From an uncultured Collinsella sp. (GTDB lineage: Bacteria; Actinomycetota; Coriobacteriia; Coriobacteriales; Coriobacteriaceae), in assembly GCA_937950415.1 (NCBI GenBank), contig CALFDL010000179.1, forward strand, positions 1 through 9,396: a stretch of DNA of 9,396 nt. The letters run 5' to 3'. The position numbers and the translations under genes were made by a program. Of the stretch, positions 1 through 5,797 are shown in pieces (the first letter of the stretch is position 1; every line of letters begins with the position of its first letter). Below the pieces are notes generated by a model, which saw nothing but the letters and a program-made list of their open reading frames with translations, was not told the origin of the DNA and searched no databases.

Positions 1-351
1 GCGCCGGGTCTGGCGCTCGGCGCCCGCTCGCTCTCGGCTGCTGCGGCACGCCTGCCGCAGGTCGAGCCCTCGGCACCCACGCATGTGATCGGTCGCAACA
101 CGCGCGAGGCCATGCGTTCGGGCGTGGTTCTGGGCGAGGTAGCCCGCATCGACGGCATGCTCGACATGGTGCTCGCCGAGATGCGCGCGACCAAGGCCGC
201 GGGGGAGGGCGATGTGCCCATCGTCATTACCGGCGACGACGCCGAGGCACTCGCGGCGTTGGTCGGCCACAGCCTGACGGTAGACGACGCGCTGACGCTG
301 CGGGGTCTCGCCGAGCTCTACCGCATCAACCAAAAGCCCTGCCGCGTGTAA
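1..351 (+). CDS. coaX: Type III pantothenate kinase, C-terminal part (5' end outside the window)
   Basis: The frame is open from base 1 and encodes the last 116 residues before a TAA at 349-351. Type III pantothenate kinase phosphorylates pantothenate with ATP, the first step of CoA synthesis, in the cytoplasm. The visible part begins with APGLALGARSLSAAAARLPQ, which fits the family's PGL...A.LP segment. It continues with VIGRNTREAMRSGVVLG, which matches the conserved GRNT..AM.SG..xG signature that helps form the active site at the dimer interface. The family is usually about 255-260 residues, so roughly 140 residues, including the N-terminal ATP-binding DxGN motif, lie upstream and cannot be checked. 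The next gene has its own promoter, so this gene probably ends its transcription unit. The residues near 40-65 that seem family-specific make other ASKHA kinases unlikely. Confidence 0.88.
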   Translation, partial: APGLALGARSLSAAAARLPQVEPSAPTHVIGRNTREAMRSGVVLGEVARIDGMLDMVLAEMRATKAAGEGDVPIVITGDDAEALAALVGHSLTVDDALTLRGLAELYRINQKPCRV

Positions 352-364
352 AAGTGAGGGCGCC

Positions 365-388
365 GGTGGGACAAACGTCTCCACCTTT
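365..388 (+). terminator. Possible weak terminator hairpin after coaX
   Basis: GGTGGGAC (365-372) pairs with GTCTCCACC (377-385) around the loop AAAC, with one bulged T; three T's follow. It lies 14 bases after the coaX stop and just before the comEB promoter. The stem is good but the T-tract is short, so termination may be partial. It contains GGGACA but does not fit the 17-nt core shared by the other intergenic hairpins in this window. Confidence 0.4.
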
Positions 389-392
389 CACC

Positions 393-401
393 TGCTACAA
401 T
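393..401 (+). promoter_or_regulatory. Extended -10 promoter for comEB
   Basis: TGCTACAAT is an extended -10 element (TGn followed by TACAAT, 5/6 to consensus). No good -35 is visible at the usual distance, which is tolerated for extended -10 promoters. The expected transcription start is near 408-409, which gives a leader of about 27 nt before the ATG at 436. The only in-frame upstream ATG, at 400, lies inside this hexamer and would not be transcribed. Confidence 0.6.
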
Positions 402-435
402 GGGTCAAATTATTGCGATTACGGAGGTGTCTGCC

Positions 436-960
436 ATGTCGGACGATCTTCATCAAACTTCGTCAGGCAAGCGCCTGGACGTCATTAGCTGGGACGAGTT
501 CTTTATGAGCGTGGCCATCGCCGCGCAGCGCCGCAGTAAGGACCCCAACACGCAGGTGGGCGCGTGCATCGCCAGCACCAACCACCGCATCCTTTCGGTG
601 GGCTACAACGGTACGCCCTCGGCGCTCAACGACGACTTTTTCCCGTGGGGCACGAGCGACGACCCGTTGCAGGACAAGCACAACTACGTGGTGCATGCCG
701 AGGCAAACGCCGTGCTCAACTACCGTGGCTCGCTCAAAGATCTTGAGGGTTCCACGGTCTACGTCACGCTGTTCCCGTGCCACGACTGCGCCAAGATTTT
801 GGCGCAGGTGGGCGTGGGCGAGGTTGTCTACCTGGACAACAAGTACGCCGACACCGATGACGGACGCATCAGCCGCCGCATCCTCGACTCCTGCGGCATC
901 AGCTACCGCCAGGTTATCGTCGATGTTCACATCGGCACCGAGGGACAGGCTCAGCAGTAG
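436..960 (+). CDS. comEB: ComEB-type dCMP deaminase (cytidine/deoxycytidylate deaminase family)
   Basis: The product has 174 residues and would convert dCMP to dUMP plus ammonia, feeding thymidylate synthesis in the cytoplasm. The zinc and catalytic signature is complete: HAEANA at residues 87-92, with His87 as zinc ligand and Glu89 as proton shuttle, and PCHDC with zinc ligands Cys115 and Cys118. DPNTQVGACI near residues 34-43 and GYNG are also typical of the family. There is no P-loop domain, so it is the short bacterial ComEB form and not the larger kinase-fused type. The start at 436 is preferred because GGAGGTG (423-429) sits 6 nt upstream; the in-frame ATG at 400 lies within the -10 element. 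It is probably monocistronic. The name ComEB comes from the competence locus of Bacillus; no competence genes are nearby, so a nucleotide-metabolism role is the likely one. Confidence 0.9.
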   Translation: MSDDLHQTSSGKRLDVISWDEFFMSVAIAAQRRSKDPNTQVGACIASTNHRILSVGYNGTPSALNDDFFPWGTSDDPLQDKHNYVVHAEANAVLNYRGSLKDLEGSTVYVTLFPCHDCAKILAQVGVGEVVYLDNKYADTDDGRISRRILDSCGISYRQVIVDVHIGTEGQAQQ

Positions 961-988
961 CGCGTGGCAACGCCAGCTGGCAACAAAA

Positions 989-1023
989 GGCAGCCAAAAG
1001 AGCCCCGTCCCAAATTGACTACT
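989..1023 (-). repeat. Intergenic hairpin with GGGACGGG core (family member 1, wobble stem)
   Basis: Read on the - strand, GTAGTCAA and TTGGCTGC close as an 8-bp stem with two G-U wobbles around the 17-nt core TTTGGGACGGGGCTCTT (998-1014). On the + strand the two wobble positions become C-A mismatches. The element lies about 29 nt after the comEB stop. It has the same core length and register as the hairpins at 2341, 2419, 4662 and 7274. Confidence 0.6.
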
Positions 1024-1094
1024 CGTGAAAGTCGCGTCTGCGCGCATGGACGGCTCGTGAGCGGGTACATGGCTGTAGTAACATAGCTTCTGTC

Positions 1095-1110
1095 CGCGGG
1101 CGCGCCCGCG
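1095..1110. other. Perfect 16-bp GC palindrome upstream of the NifU gene
   Basis: CGCGGGCGCGCCCGCG equals its own reverse complement over all 16 bases. It lies in the presumed leader of the NifU-domain gene, 10 bases before the ribosome site at 1121-1127. It could be an operator for a dimeric regulator or a structured leader. In GC-rich DNA a chance palindrome is also possible. Confidence 0.45.
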
Positions 1111-1132
1111 TAATTGTGAGAAAGGAGCCCCT

Positions 1133-1411
1133 GTGGCTGTTAACGAAGAGCTGCTTAAGAAGGTTCTTGAAGAGATTCGCCCCAACCTGCAGGCCGACGG
1201 CGGCGATATGGAGTATGTGGGCGTCGACGACGAGGGCGTCGTCAAGCTGGAACTGCAGGGCGCCTGCGCCGGCTGTCCCATGAGCTCGCTAACCCTTTCC
1301 ATGGGTATCGAGCGCATCCTGAAGGAGCATGTGCCCGGCGTTACCCGCGTCGAGCAGGTCAATGCTTCCGGCGAGGCCGAGGACCTGTACGACGAGTACG
1401 CGCCGTTCTAA
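1133..1411 (+). CDS. NifU C-terminal-domain Fe-S cluster scaffold/carrier protein
   Basis: The 92-residue protein consists of essentially one NifU C-terminal (Nfu) domain, which binds a [4Fe-4S] cluster at a subunit interface and passes it to client apoproteins in the cytoplasm. The diagnostic parts are IRPNLQADGGDMEYV near residues 15-29 and the cluster-binding CAGCP, with Cys45 and Cys48. There is no N-terminal IscU-like or A-type domain, so this is the stand-alone form common in Gram-positive bacteria. The GTG start at 1133 is supported by AAAGGAG (1121-1127) with a 5-nt spacer, and the homologous domain begins within the first ten residues. Fe-S assembly (suf) genes are not adjacent here. 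The 172-nt upstream gap holds a hairpin element and a 16-bp palindrome; a weak -10-like TAACAT occurs at 1079-1084. The gene appears monocistronic, followed by two hairpins. Confidence 0.92.
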   Translation: MAVNEELLKKVLEEIRPNLQADGGDMEYVGVDDEGVVKLELQGACAGCPMSSLTLSMGIERILKEHVPGVTRVEQVNASGEAEDLYDEYAPF

Positions 1412-1422
1412 GATGCGAAAGC

Positions 1423-1442
1423 TGCGGACGGTACGCTCCGCA
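1423..1442 (+). other. Small hairpin after the NifU gene
   Basis: TGCGGA (1423-1428) pairs perfectly with TCCGCA (1437-1442) across an 8-nt loop, 11 bases after the stop codon. There is no T-tract, so it is not an intrinsic terminator by itself; it may protect the 3' end or act with the hairpin at 1461. Confidence 0.4.
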
Positions 1443-1460
1443 TAGACGTTACGTCCAAAT

Positions 1461-1496
1461 ATGCGGCTGCGAGCGTAAGGCCCGCGGCCGCATTTG
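1461..1496 (+). terminator. Probable terminator between the NifU gene and lgt
   Basis: ATGCGGCTGCG (1461-1471) pairs with CGCGGCCGCAT (1483-1493) as an 11-bp stem with one G-U wobble and an 11-nt loop, followed by a short TT-G tail. The stem is strong but the T-tract poor. An in-frame TTG at 1494 that would extend lgt lies immediately on the 3' edge of this hairpin, with no ribosome site. Confidence 0.55.
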
Positions 1497-1520
1497 TATG
1501 TAGGGAGCAGGGGGATCGAT

Positions 1521-2342
1521 ATGCTCAACGACCTCTACCATATGCTTGATCCCGTCGCGATCGCGGCGGGCCCCATCACCATCTACTGGTACGGCCTGGC
1601 CTACGTGGTCGGCGCTCTGCTCACGGCGGTCGTCATGTACCGCGCACAGCGTCGCTGGGGCTTTAACATCACGATTGACGACCTGACGAGTGTCGTGGTC
1701 GGCGTGGTCTTTGGCCTCATTATCGGTGCGCGCCTGTTTTACGTCGTCTTTTACGGCGACGGCTACTACTGGGCGCATCCGCTCGAGATCTTTGCCACCA
1801 ACGAGGGCGGCATGAGCTTCCATGGCGGTTTGGTGGGCGGCATTATCGGCGGCATCATTGTGTGCCGCATGTATAAGCTCGATGCATGGACTTTGGCAGA
1901 CCTTGCCGTCATAGGCGCGCCGCTGGCCTTGTGCCTGGGCCGTTGTGCCAACTTTGTCAATGGTGAGCTGTGGGGCAAGCCGACCGATCTGCCCTGGGGC
2001 GTGGTCTTCGGTGGCACCGCGGGCGATATGCCGCGTCACCCCTCCCAGCTCTACGAGGCATTTCTTGAGGGCATCGTGCTCTTTTGCATTCTGCAGGTGC
2101 TCAGCCGCAAAAAGCCGCTACTGCCCCAAGGCACGTTTATGGGCGTGTTTGTGATGGGTTACGGCATCGTCCGCTTCCTCGTCGAGTTCGTGCGCGTGCC
2201 CGACGCCCAGCTTGGCTATCTGCTGGGCGGCGTCATCACGATGGGTCAGCTGCTGAGCCTTCCGCTCGTTATTGCGGGCCTGGCGCTCGTCATCTTTGCG
2301 CGTCGCCGCAATCGCCCCCAGCGCATCTACCTCGACGCCTAA
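1521..2342 (+). CDS. lgt: Prolipoprotein diacylglyceryl transferase
   Basis: Lgt moves a diacylglyceryl group from phosphatidylglycerol to the lipobox cysteine of prelipoproteins in the cytoplasmic membrane, the first step of lipoprotein maturation. The 273-residue product has about seven hydrophobic segments. It carries the family signature GRCANFVNGELWG, with Arg141, Asn144 and Glu149 at the positions known to be essential in the E. coli enzyme. Also present are the conserved FHGG with His101, RHPSQLYE with His173, and a C-terminal VRFLVEFVR with Arg218 and Arg225. The ATG at 1521 is chosen because AGGGGGA (1509-1515) precedes it by 5 nt and the homologous N-terminus (P..I..GP..I.WYG) starts soon after. 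The longer TTG reading from 1494 begins at a hairpin edge. The stop codon runs directly into the hairpin element at 2341. Confidence 0.96.
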   Translation: MLNDLYHMLDPVAIAAGPITIYWYGLAYVVGALLTAVVMYRAQRRWGFNITIDDLTSVVVGVVFGLIIGARLFYVVFYGDGYYWAHPLEIFATNEGGMSFHGGLVGGIIGGIIVCRMYKLDAWTLADLAVIGAPLALCLGRCANFVNGELWGKPTDLPWGVVFGGTAGDMPRHPSQLYEAFLEGIVLFCILQVLSRKKPLLPQGTFMGVFVMGYGIVRFLVEFVRVPDAQLGYLLGGVITMGQLLSLPLVIAGLALVIFARRRNRPQRIYLDA

Positions 2343-2377
2343 CCACCACAAAGGGGACGGGCACCTTTGTGGTGGTT
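2341..2377 (+). repeat. Intergenic hairpin with GGGGACGGG core (family member 2), overlapping the lgt stop
   Basis: The arms AACCACCACAAAGG (2341-2354) and CCTTTGTGGTGGTT (2364-2377) form a perfect 14-bp stem around a 9-nt loop. The left arm starts within the lgt TAA. The middle 17 nt, AAGGGGACGGGCACCTT, align in register with the cores of the other hairpins. No T-tract follows, so it is not a standard intrinsic terminator, though it is stable enough to protect the lgt mRNA 3' end. Confidence 0.85.
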
Positions 2378-2401
2378 TGCTGAGCAACGATGACAGAACC
2401 G

Positions 2402-2457
2402 TAACGTTTCCCCAGATAAAACCTGCCAAAATAAACCTGTCCCTTTTTGGCAGGTTT
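2402..2457 (-). repeat. Intergenic hairpin with GGGACAGG core and conserved tail (family member 3)
   Basis: On the - strand, AAACCTGCCAAAA and TTTTGGCAGGTTT form a perfect 13-bp stem (2419-2431 with 2445-2457) around AGGGACAGGTTTA. A single-stranded tail reaching AAACGTTA ends at 2402. The 49 bases 2402-2450, reverse-complemented, match 7278-7326 at 45 of 49 positions, so this is a true dispersed repeat. The element ends 20 nt before the GTG of the next gene and 3 nt before its ribosome site. Confidence 0.9.
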
Positions 2458-2476
2458 CTAGAAAGGCTTTCGGACT

Positions 2477-4660
2477 GTGAAGGATTCCGATCTCTCCACA
2501 ACGGCTGCGCGCGACGCTGCCCGCATCGTCTGGTTTAAGCGCTACCCCGCCAAGCAGACGCTCATCGCATTTCTGCTCGCGTTGTTGGCGACCACGGCGT
2601 TTTCCATCGATCCCGCCCCGGTGTCGAGCAACGCAGTCTTGGCGATTGACCCCAAAGCCTCTGGCATGCTGTACGTGTGCTACGAGGTGCTTCTCTCGTT
2701 TGCCGGCCACACCGACGCGGTCATGCTGCTTGCGCTTGCCTGCTTGCTCACCTTGCCGTTTCGCTACGTGTTCTTTGGCCGTGGCGACACCTGGCGTCCG
2801 TCGATCATTCTGCCGTCGCTGTTCTTCGCCATCTGCATGGTGTTCGGCCGCAGCTACGACCTCACCGACTCGGCCGAGATTGTTCTTGGCGACAAGGCCC
2901 GCATCATCTGCGCCTGGATTGGCGGCGCGGGCTGGATGCTCCTAGCGATCGTGGCCTTCTATCTGGCTTTTGAGTGTCTAGATTGGCTGAGCTCTCGGCG
3001 CATCCCGTTTTCCGAGGCGCACTTTGGCCGTATATGGCGTGTGGCTCACGCCGTGCTCTCGGTCCATCCCTTTGCCGGGCCCTTCCTGGTGCTTATGATC
3101 GCCTGGGCGCCCACGCTCATCGCTTCGCTGCCTGGCCTTTTTATGGGAGATACGGGCGCGCAGATTCGCCAGTGGTTCAACTATCCCAATGGCACGAGCG
3201 ACTACCTGCGCCTACTCAACCCCAACGTGCTGCTCAACGGGCATCATCCCGTAGTGCACACGGTCATTATCGGCTCGTGCGTTCAGCTGGGGCTTTCGCT
3301 GTTCAACAGCGCTAACGCGGGCCTCATCATCTATACCTGCGCTCAGTTTGTCATCACGGCTGCCTGCATGGCCTATTCCATTTCGTCGCTGCGCAAACTG
3401 GGCGTGAGCCTGCCGGTTCGCGGTGCGATCCTGCTGTTCTTTGCGTTTATGCCGATGTTCTCTAACTACGCGGCGTTGCTCACCAAAGACGTGCTCTTTG
3501 CCGACGCGTTTTTGGTGCTGCTGGTACAGACCGTCAAGCTCGTGGCATGTGGCTTGCCCCGTCGTGATGCCAATGTCGAGCGAGCGGGCGAGAAAGCCCC
3601 CATGCTCTTTGCGCGCCACGACTGGCTGCTGCTCGCTCTGGGCGCCATGGGTTCCACGTTTCTGCGCAACGGCGGCCTGGTGTTTCCCCTGGCGGCATGC
3701 GTAATCGCGTCGGCGTTTTGCGCATGGGACGCGCATGTGGCTCGTCGTGCAGCCAAGCAGACGGGCGCCGCGGTCTCATACGTCACGCCGCGATTCCGCT
3801 GGGTTGGCGTCCTCGCGGTGCTCGCGCTCTGCCTTGCCTCTAATATGTACTTCACCAAGGTGTTTATGCCGGCGCACGACATTACGCCCGGCTCCAAGCG
3901 CGAAATCCTCTCGATTCCGTTCCAGCAGACGGCTCGTTTCGTCCAAAAGCACGACGGCCTCAACTCGGGCGTCAACCCCACGGTTAAGGAGGACGGCGCC
4001 ATCGTGGAGGCTCCTTGCGACGGCTTGGTGACCGACGAAGAGCGTGCCGTGATCGATCGCGTGCTCAAGTACGAGAACCTGGGCCGCCGCTACAACCCCG
4101 ACAAGTCCGATGCCGTCAAGAACTGCTTTAACGAGTACGCCTCGCAGGAGGACATCGATGCCTATTTTGAGGTATGGGCCCAGATGTTTAAGAAAGATCC
4201 CGAGTGCTATATTTCGGCGCTTATCAATAACTACTATGGTTATTTTTATCCGAGCGCGCGCGATGCCTGGGTCTACAGCACGGCGCGTAGTGCCGAGATC
4301 ATGGCGCGTCCCGACAACCTCAAGTACTTCGACTTTCATCCGGTTGACAGCAACATGGTGCGCTGGTGCGACCACCTGATCAATCTGTACCGTGTGGCGG
4401 TGCAGCGCATCCCGTTTATTTCGCTCACCATGAGCTCGGCCACCTATGTGTGGATCATGATCGCCGTGGTGGTCTACCTGCTGCGTCGTCATTCATGGCG
4501 TGCGCTGGCGATCTGGGTGCCGCTGTTGGGCGTGCTCGCTGTGTGCCTGATTGGCCCGTGCAACGGCTCGACTTACATGCGCTACCTGTATCCGGTCATC
4601 GCCTGCATGCCCTTCGCCATCGGCGCCACCGTCGCCCGCAGCGACTTCCTCTGGTCCTAA
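2477..4660 (+). CDS. Large polytopic membrane protein of DUF6020 type, probable GT-C-like envelope enzyme
   Basis: The 727-residue protein has about a dozen hydrophobic helices: several at residues 25-160, more between 200 and 470, a hydrophilic and probably extracytoplasmic stretch at about 475-635, and two to three helices at the end. The motifs fit what I recall of DUF6020 membrane proteins: LPGLFMGDTGAQ with Asp225 in the first large loop, NGHHPVVHT with His256-His257, LLTKDVLFAD with Lys337-Asp338, and FLRNGGL with Arg397-Asn398. An early-loop acidic residue followed by HHP and TKD in a multi-helix protein resembles GT-C glycosyltransferases that use lipid-linked sugars. A role in cell-surface glycan assembly is therefore inferred, not shown. 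The GTG start at 2477 has GAAAGG (2461-2466) with a 10-nt spacer. No promoter is visible; the whole upstream gap is two hairpin elements, and a third follows the stop. Confidence 0.75.
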   Translation: MKDSDLSTTAARDAARIVWFKRYPAKQTLIAFLLALLATTAFSIDPAPVSSNAVLAIDPKASGMLYVCYEVLLSFAGHTDAVMLLALACLLTLPFRYVFFGRGDTWRPSIILPSLFFAICMVFGRSYDLTDSAEIVLGDKARIICAWIGGAGWMLLAIVAFYLAFECLDWLSSRRIPFSEAHFGRIWRVAHAVLSVHPFAGPFLVLMIAWAPTLIASLPGLFMGDTGAQIRQWFNYPNGTSDYLRLLNPNVLLNGHHPVVHTVIIGSCVQLGLSLFNSANAGLIIYTCAQFVITAACMAYSISSLRKLGVSLPVRGAILLFFAFMPMFSNYAALLTKDVLFADAFLVLLVQTVKLVACGLPRRDANVERAGEKAPMLFARHDWLLLALGAMGSTFLRNGGLVFPLAACVIASAFCAWDAHVARRAAKQTGAAVSYVTPRFRWVGVLAVLALCLASNMYFTKVFMPAHDITPGSKREILSIPFQQTARFVQKHDGLNSGVNPTVKEDGAIVEAPCDGLVTDEERAVIDRVLKYENLGRRYNPDKSDAVKNCFNEYASQEDIDAYFEVWAQMFKKDPECYISALINNYYGYFYPSARDAWVYSTARSAEIMARPDNLKYFDFHPVDSNMVRWCDHLINLYRVAVQRIPFISLTMSSATYVWIMIAVVVYLLRRHSWRALAIWVPLLGVLAVCLIGPCNGSTYMRYLYPVIACMPFAIGATVARSDFLWS

Positions 4661-4661
4661 C

Positions 4662-4694
4662 TTGGTGCATTGGGGTCAGGTTTCTTTGCACCAA
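4662..4694 (+). repeat. Intergenic hairpin with GGGGTCAGG core (family member 4)
   Basis: TTGGTGCA (4662-4669) and TGCACCAA (4687-4694) form a perfect 8-bp stem around TTGGGGTCAGGTTTCTT. That loop is the same length as the core at 998-1014 and matches it at 12 of 17 positions, although the stems are unrelated. It begins one base after the stop of the DUF6020-type gene. No T-tract follows. Confidence 0.8.
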
Positions 4695-4746
4695 AGGGGG
4701 CATCATCACGACGCCTTCATTTTGGGGTTTATCTCGCAGGCCAGTA

Positions 4747-4775
4747 GGTATATCATAACGACGTTTGTTTATATT
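4747..4775 (+). promoter_or_regulatory. AT-rich promoter candidate region for yebC
   Basis: This island holds two -10-like hexamers, TATCAT (4751-4756) and TATATT (4770-4775), 50-75 bases before the yebC ATG. Neither has a convincing -35 at 16-18 bp. The placement in an otherwise GC-rich gap suggests the promoter lies here, but the exact element is uncertain. Confidence 0.35.
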
Positions 4776-4824
4776 GCCCGAGCATCTGCGCTGGGCTTTA
4801 GGTCGAAACCGATAGGAGACACGT

Positions 4825-5631
4825 ATGTCCGGACACTCTAAGTGGGCCACAACCAAGCATCGTAAGGGCGCGCAGGACGCCAAGCGTTCCGCCCTCTTCT
4901 CCAAGCTCAGCCGCAACATCACCGTTGCTGCCCGTCTCGGCGGTGACCCGCTGCCCGAGAACAACGCCAGCCTCGCCGCTGCCGTTGCCAAGGCCAAGGC
5001 TCAGTCCATGCCTAAGGACAAGATCAAGTCCGCTATCGACAAGGCTTTTGGTTCGGGTGCTGACGCCGCCGTCTACGAGAACATCGTGTACGAGGGCTAC
5101 GGTCCCGCCGGTGTCGCCGTCTACGTCGACTGCCTGACCGACAACCGCAACCGTACCGCCGCTGATGTCCGTTCCGCCTTCTCCCACGCTGGTGGTAACC
5201 TGGGTACCTCCGGCTCCGTCGCCTTCCAGTTTGAGCGCAAGGGCCAGATCGTCGTCGCCAAGGAGATCCTGGACGAGAACGCCAAGAAGGAGACCATGAT
5301 CGCCAACGGTGCTGCCGGTGACGAGGATGAGTTCATGATGGCCATCGCCGAGGCCGGTGGCGAAGACTACGAGGACGCCGGCGAGGAGTGGATTGTCTGG
5401 ACTACTGCCAACGAGGTTATGGCTGTCTCCAAGGCGCTCGAGGAGCAGGGCGTCCAGGTCAAGGGCTCCGAGACCACCATGGTCCCGACCACCCCGACCG
5501 AGGTCTCCGGCGCCGACGCCAAGAAGGTTCAGCGCCTCATCGACCGTCTTGAGGAGCTCGACGACGTCCAGGATGTTTACAGCACCATGGACATGACCGA
5601 CGAGGTCATCGCTGCCCTCGAGGAGGAGTAG
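4825..5631 (+). CDS. yebC: YebC/TACO1-family protein (translation factor or transcriptional regulator)
   Basis: The product has 268 residues and opens with MSGHSKWATTKHRKGAQDAK, the near-universal start of the family. GGNLGTSGSVAF near 123-134 and a C-terminal LIDRLEELDDVQDVY, also typical, follow. Family members have been described as DNA-binding regulators; the mitochondrial TACO1 and some bacterial homologues act in translation, relieving ribosome stalling at proline-rich stretches. Which role applies here cannot be read from sequence. ATAGGAGA (4812-4819) precedes the ATG by 5-6 nt. Codon use is markedly more biased than in the neighbours (GGT, CGT, AAG, GTC and C-ending codons dominate), which suggests high expression. 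Relative to the about 246-residue E. coli protein there is an extra charged stretch at about residues 145-166. No ruvC genes, its frequent neighbours, are visible. It is probably monocistronic, ending at the terminator at 5701. Confidence 0.95.
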   Translation: MSGHSKWATTKHRKGAQDAKRSALFSKLSRNITVAARLGGDPLPENNASLAAAVAKAKAQSMPKDKIKSAIDKAFGSGADAAVYENIVYEGYGPAGVAVYVDCLTDNRNRTAADVRSAFSHAGGNLGTSGSVAFQFERKGQIVVAKEILDENAKKETMIANGAAGDEDEFMMAIAEAGGEDYEDAGEEWIVWTTANEVMAVSKALEEQGVQVKGSETTMVPTTPTEVSGADAKKVQRLIDRLEELDDVQDVYSTMDMTDEVIAALEEE

Positions 5632-5636
5632 CGCCC

Positions 5637-5654
5637 GCACGGGTTAAGCCGTGC
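5637..5654 (+). other. Short hairpin after the yebC stop
   Basis: GCACGG (5637-5642) pairs with CCGTGC (5649-5654) around a 6-nt loop, six bases after the TAG. No T-tract follows; it may protect the 3' end ahead of the strong terminator at 5701. Confidence 0.4.
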
Positions 5655-5700
5655 ATATCTGGGCATAATGAAGCGAGCATGCAAGCCTCGTGGAATAGAT

Positions 5701-5742
5701 GAGCCGGATCCGCGTGCGTAGAGCACCGGACCCGGCTCTTTT
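5701..5742 (+). terminator. Strong intrinsic terminator for yebC
   Basis: A long hairpin pairs GAGCCGG (5701-5707) with CCGGCTC (5732-5738), TCCG with CGGA, and GTGC with GCAC. It has one A-C mismatch, one bulged C and a GTAGA loop, and TTTT follows at once. This is the clearest rho-independent terminator in the window. Confidence 0.9.
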
Positions 5743-5747
5743 ATAAT
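5742..5747 (+). promoter_or_regulatory. Perfect -10 hexamer (TATAAT) for the amaP-DUF2273-asp23 operon
   Basis: TATAAT matches the sigma-70-type -10 consensus exactly and shares its first T with the terminator tail. The matching -35 would fall inside the terminator hairpin, where no TTGACA-like sequence is seen. The transcription start would be near 5754, giving a leader of about 45 nt to the GTG at 5798. An activator or alternative promoter is possible. Confidence 0.5.
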
Positions 5748-5797
5748 GATGCGAACCGTTTTGCATTTCGAGAGCCGAGATTTGAAGGGAGCGCCAC

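Noticed and set aside
365..385. Sixth member of the GGGWCRGG hairpin family after coaX
   Set aside because: GGGACA occurs in the stem, not in a 17-nt core, and GGGACAAA lacks the GG at core positions 10-11. A stretch on the minus strand near 8560-8580 has the same GGGGACAAA form and was rejected for the same reason.
400..435. N-terminal extension of comEB from the ATG at 400
   Set aside because: That ATG overlaps the extended -10 element TGCTACAAT, and the strong ribosome site at 423-429 serves the ATG at 436.
463..1362. Long minus-strand frame (299 aa) opposite comEB and the NifU gene
   Set aside because: It runs antisense to two genes with full catalytic motifs and good ribosome sites, crosses their intergenic region, and its translation has no recognisable domain. 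It is a codon-bias shadow in GC-rich DNA.
1494..1520. N-terminal extension of lgt from the TTG at 1494
   Set aside because: The TTG is at the 3' edge of a hairpin with no ribosome site, whereas AGGGGGA correctly precedes the ATG at 1521.
2341..2457. CRISPR-like or tandem-repeat array in the lgt/DUF6020 gap
   Set aside because: The two hairpins have different sequences and opposite polarity, there are no regular spacers and no cas genes are present.
4798..5640. Minus-strand frame of 280 aa opposite yebC
   Set aside because: It mirrors a highly codon-biased gene; the Leu/Gly/Val/Asp-rich translation lacks any domain and no ribosome site supports it.
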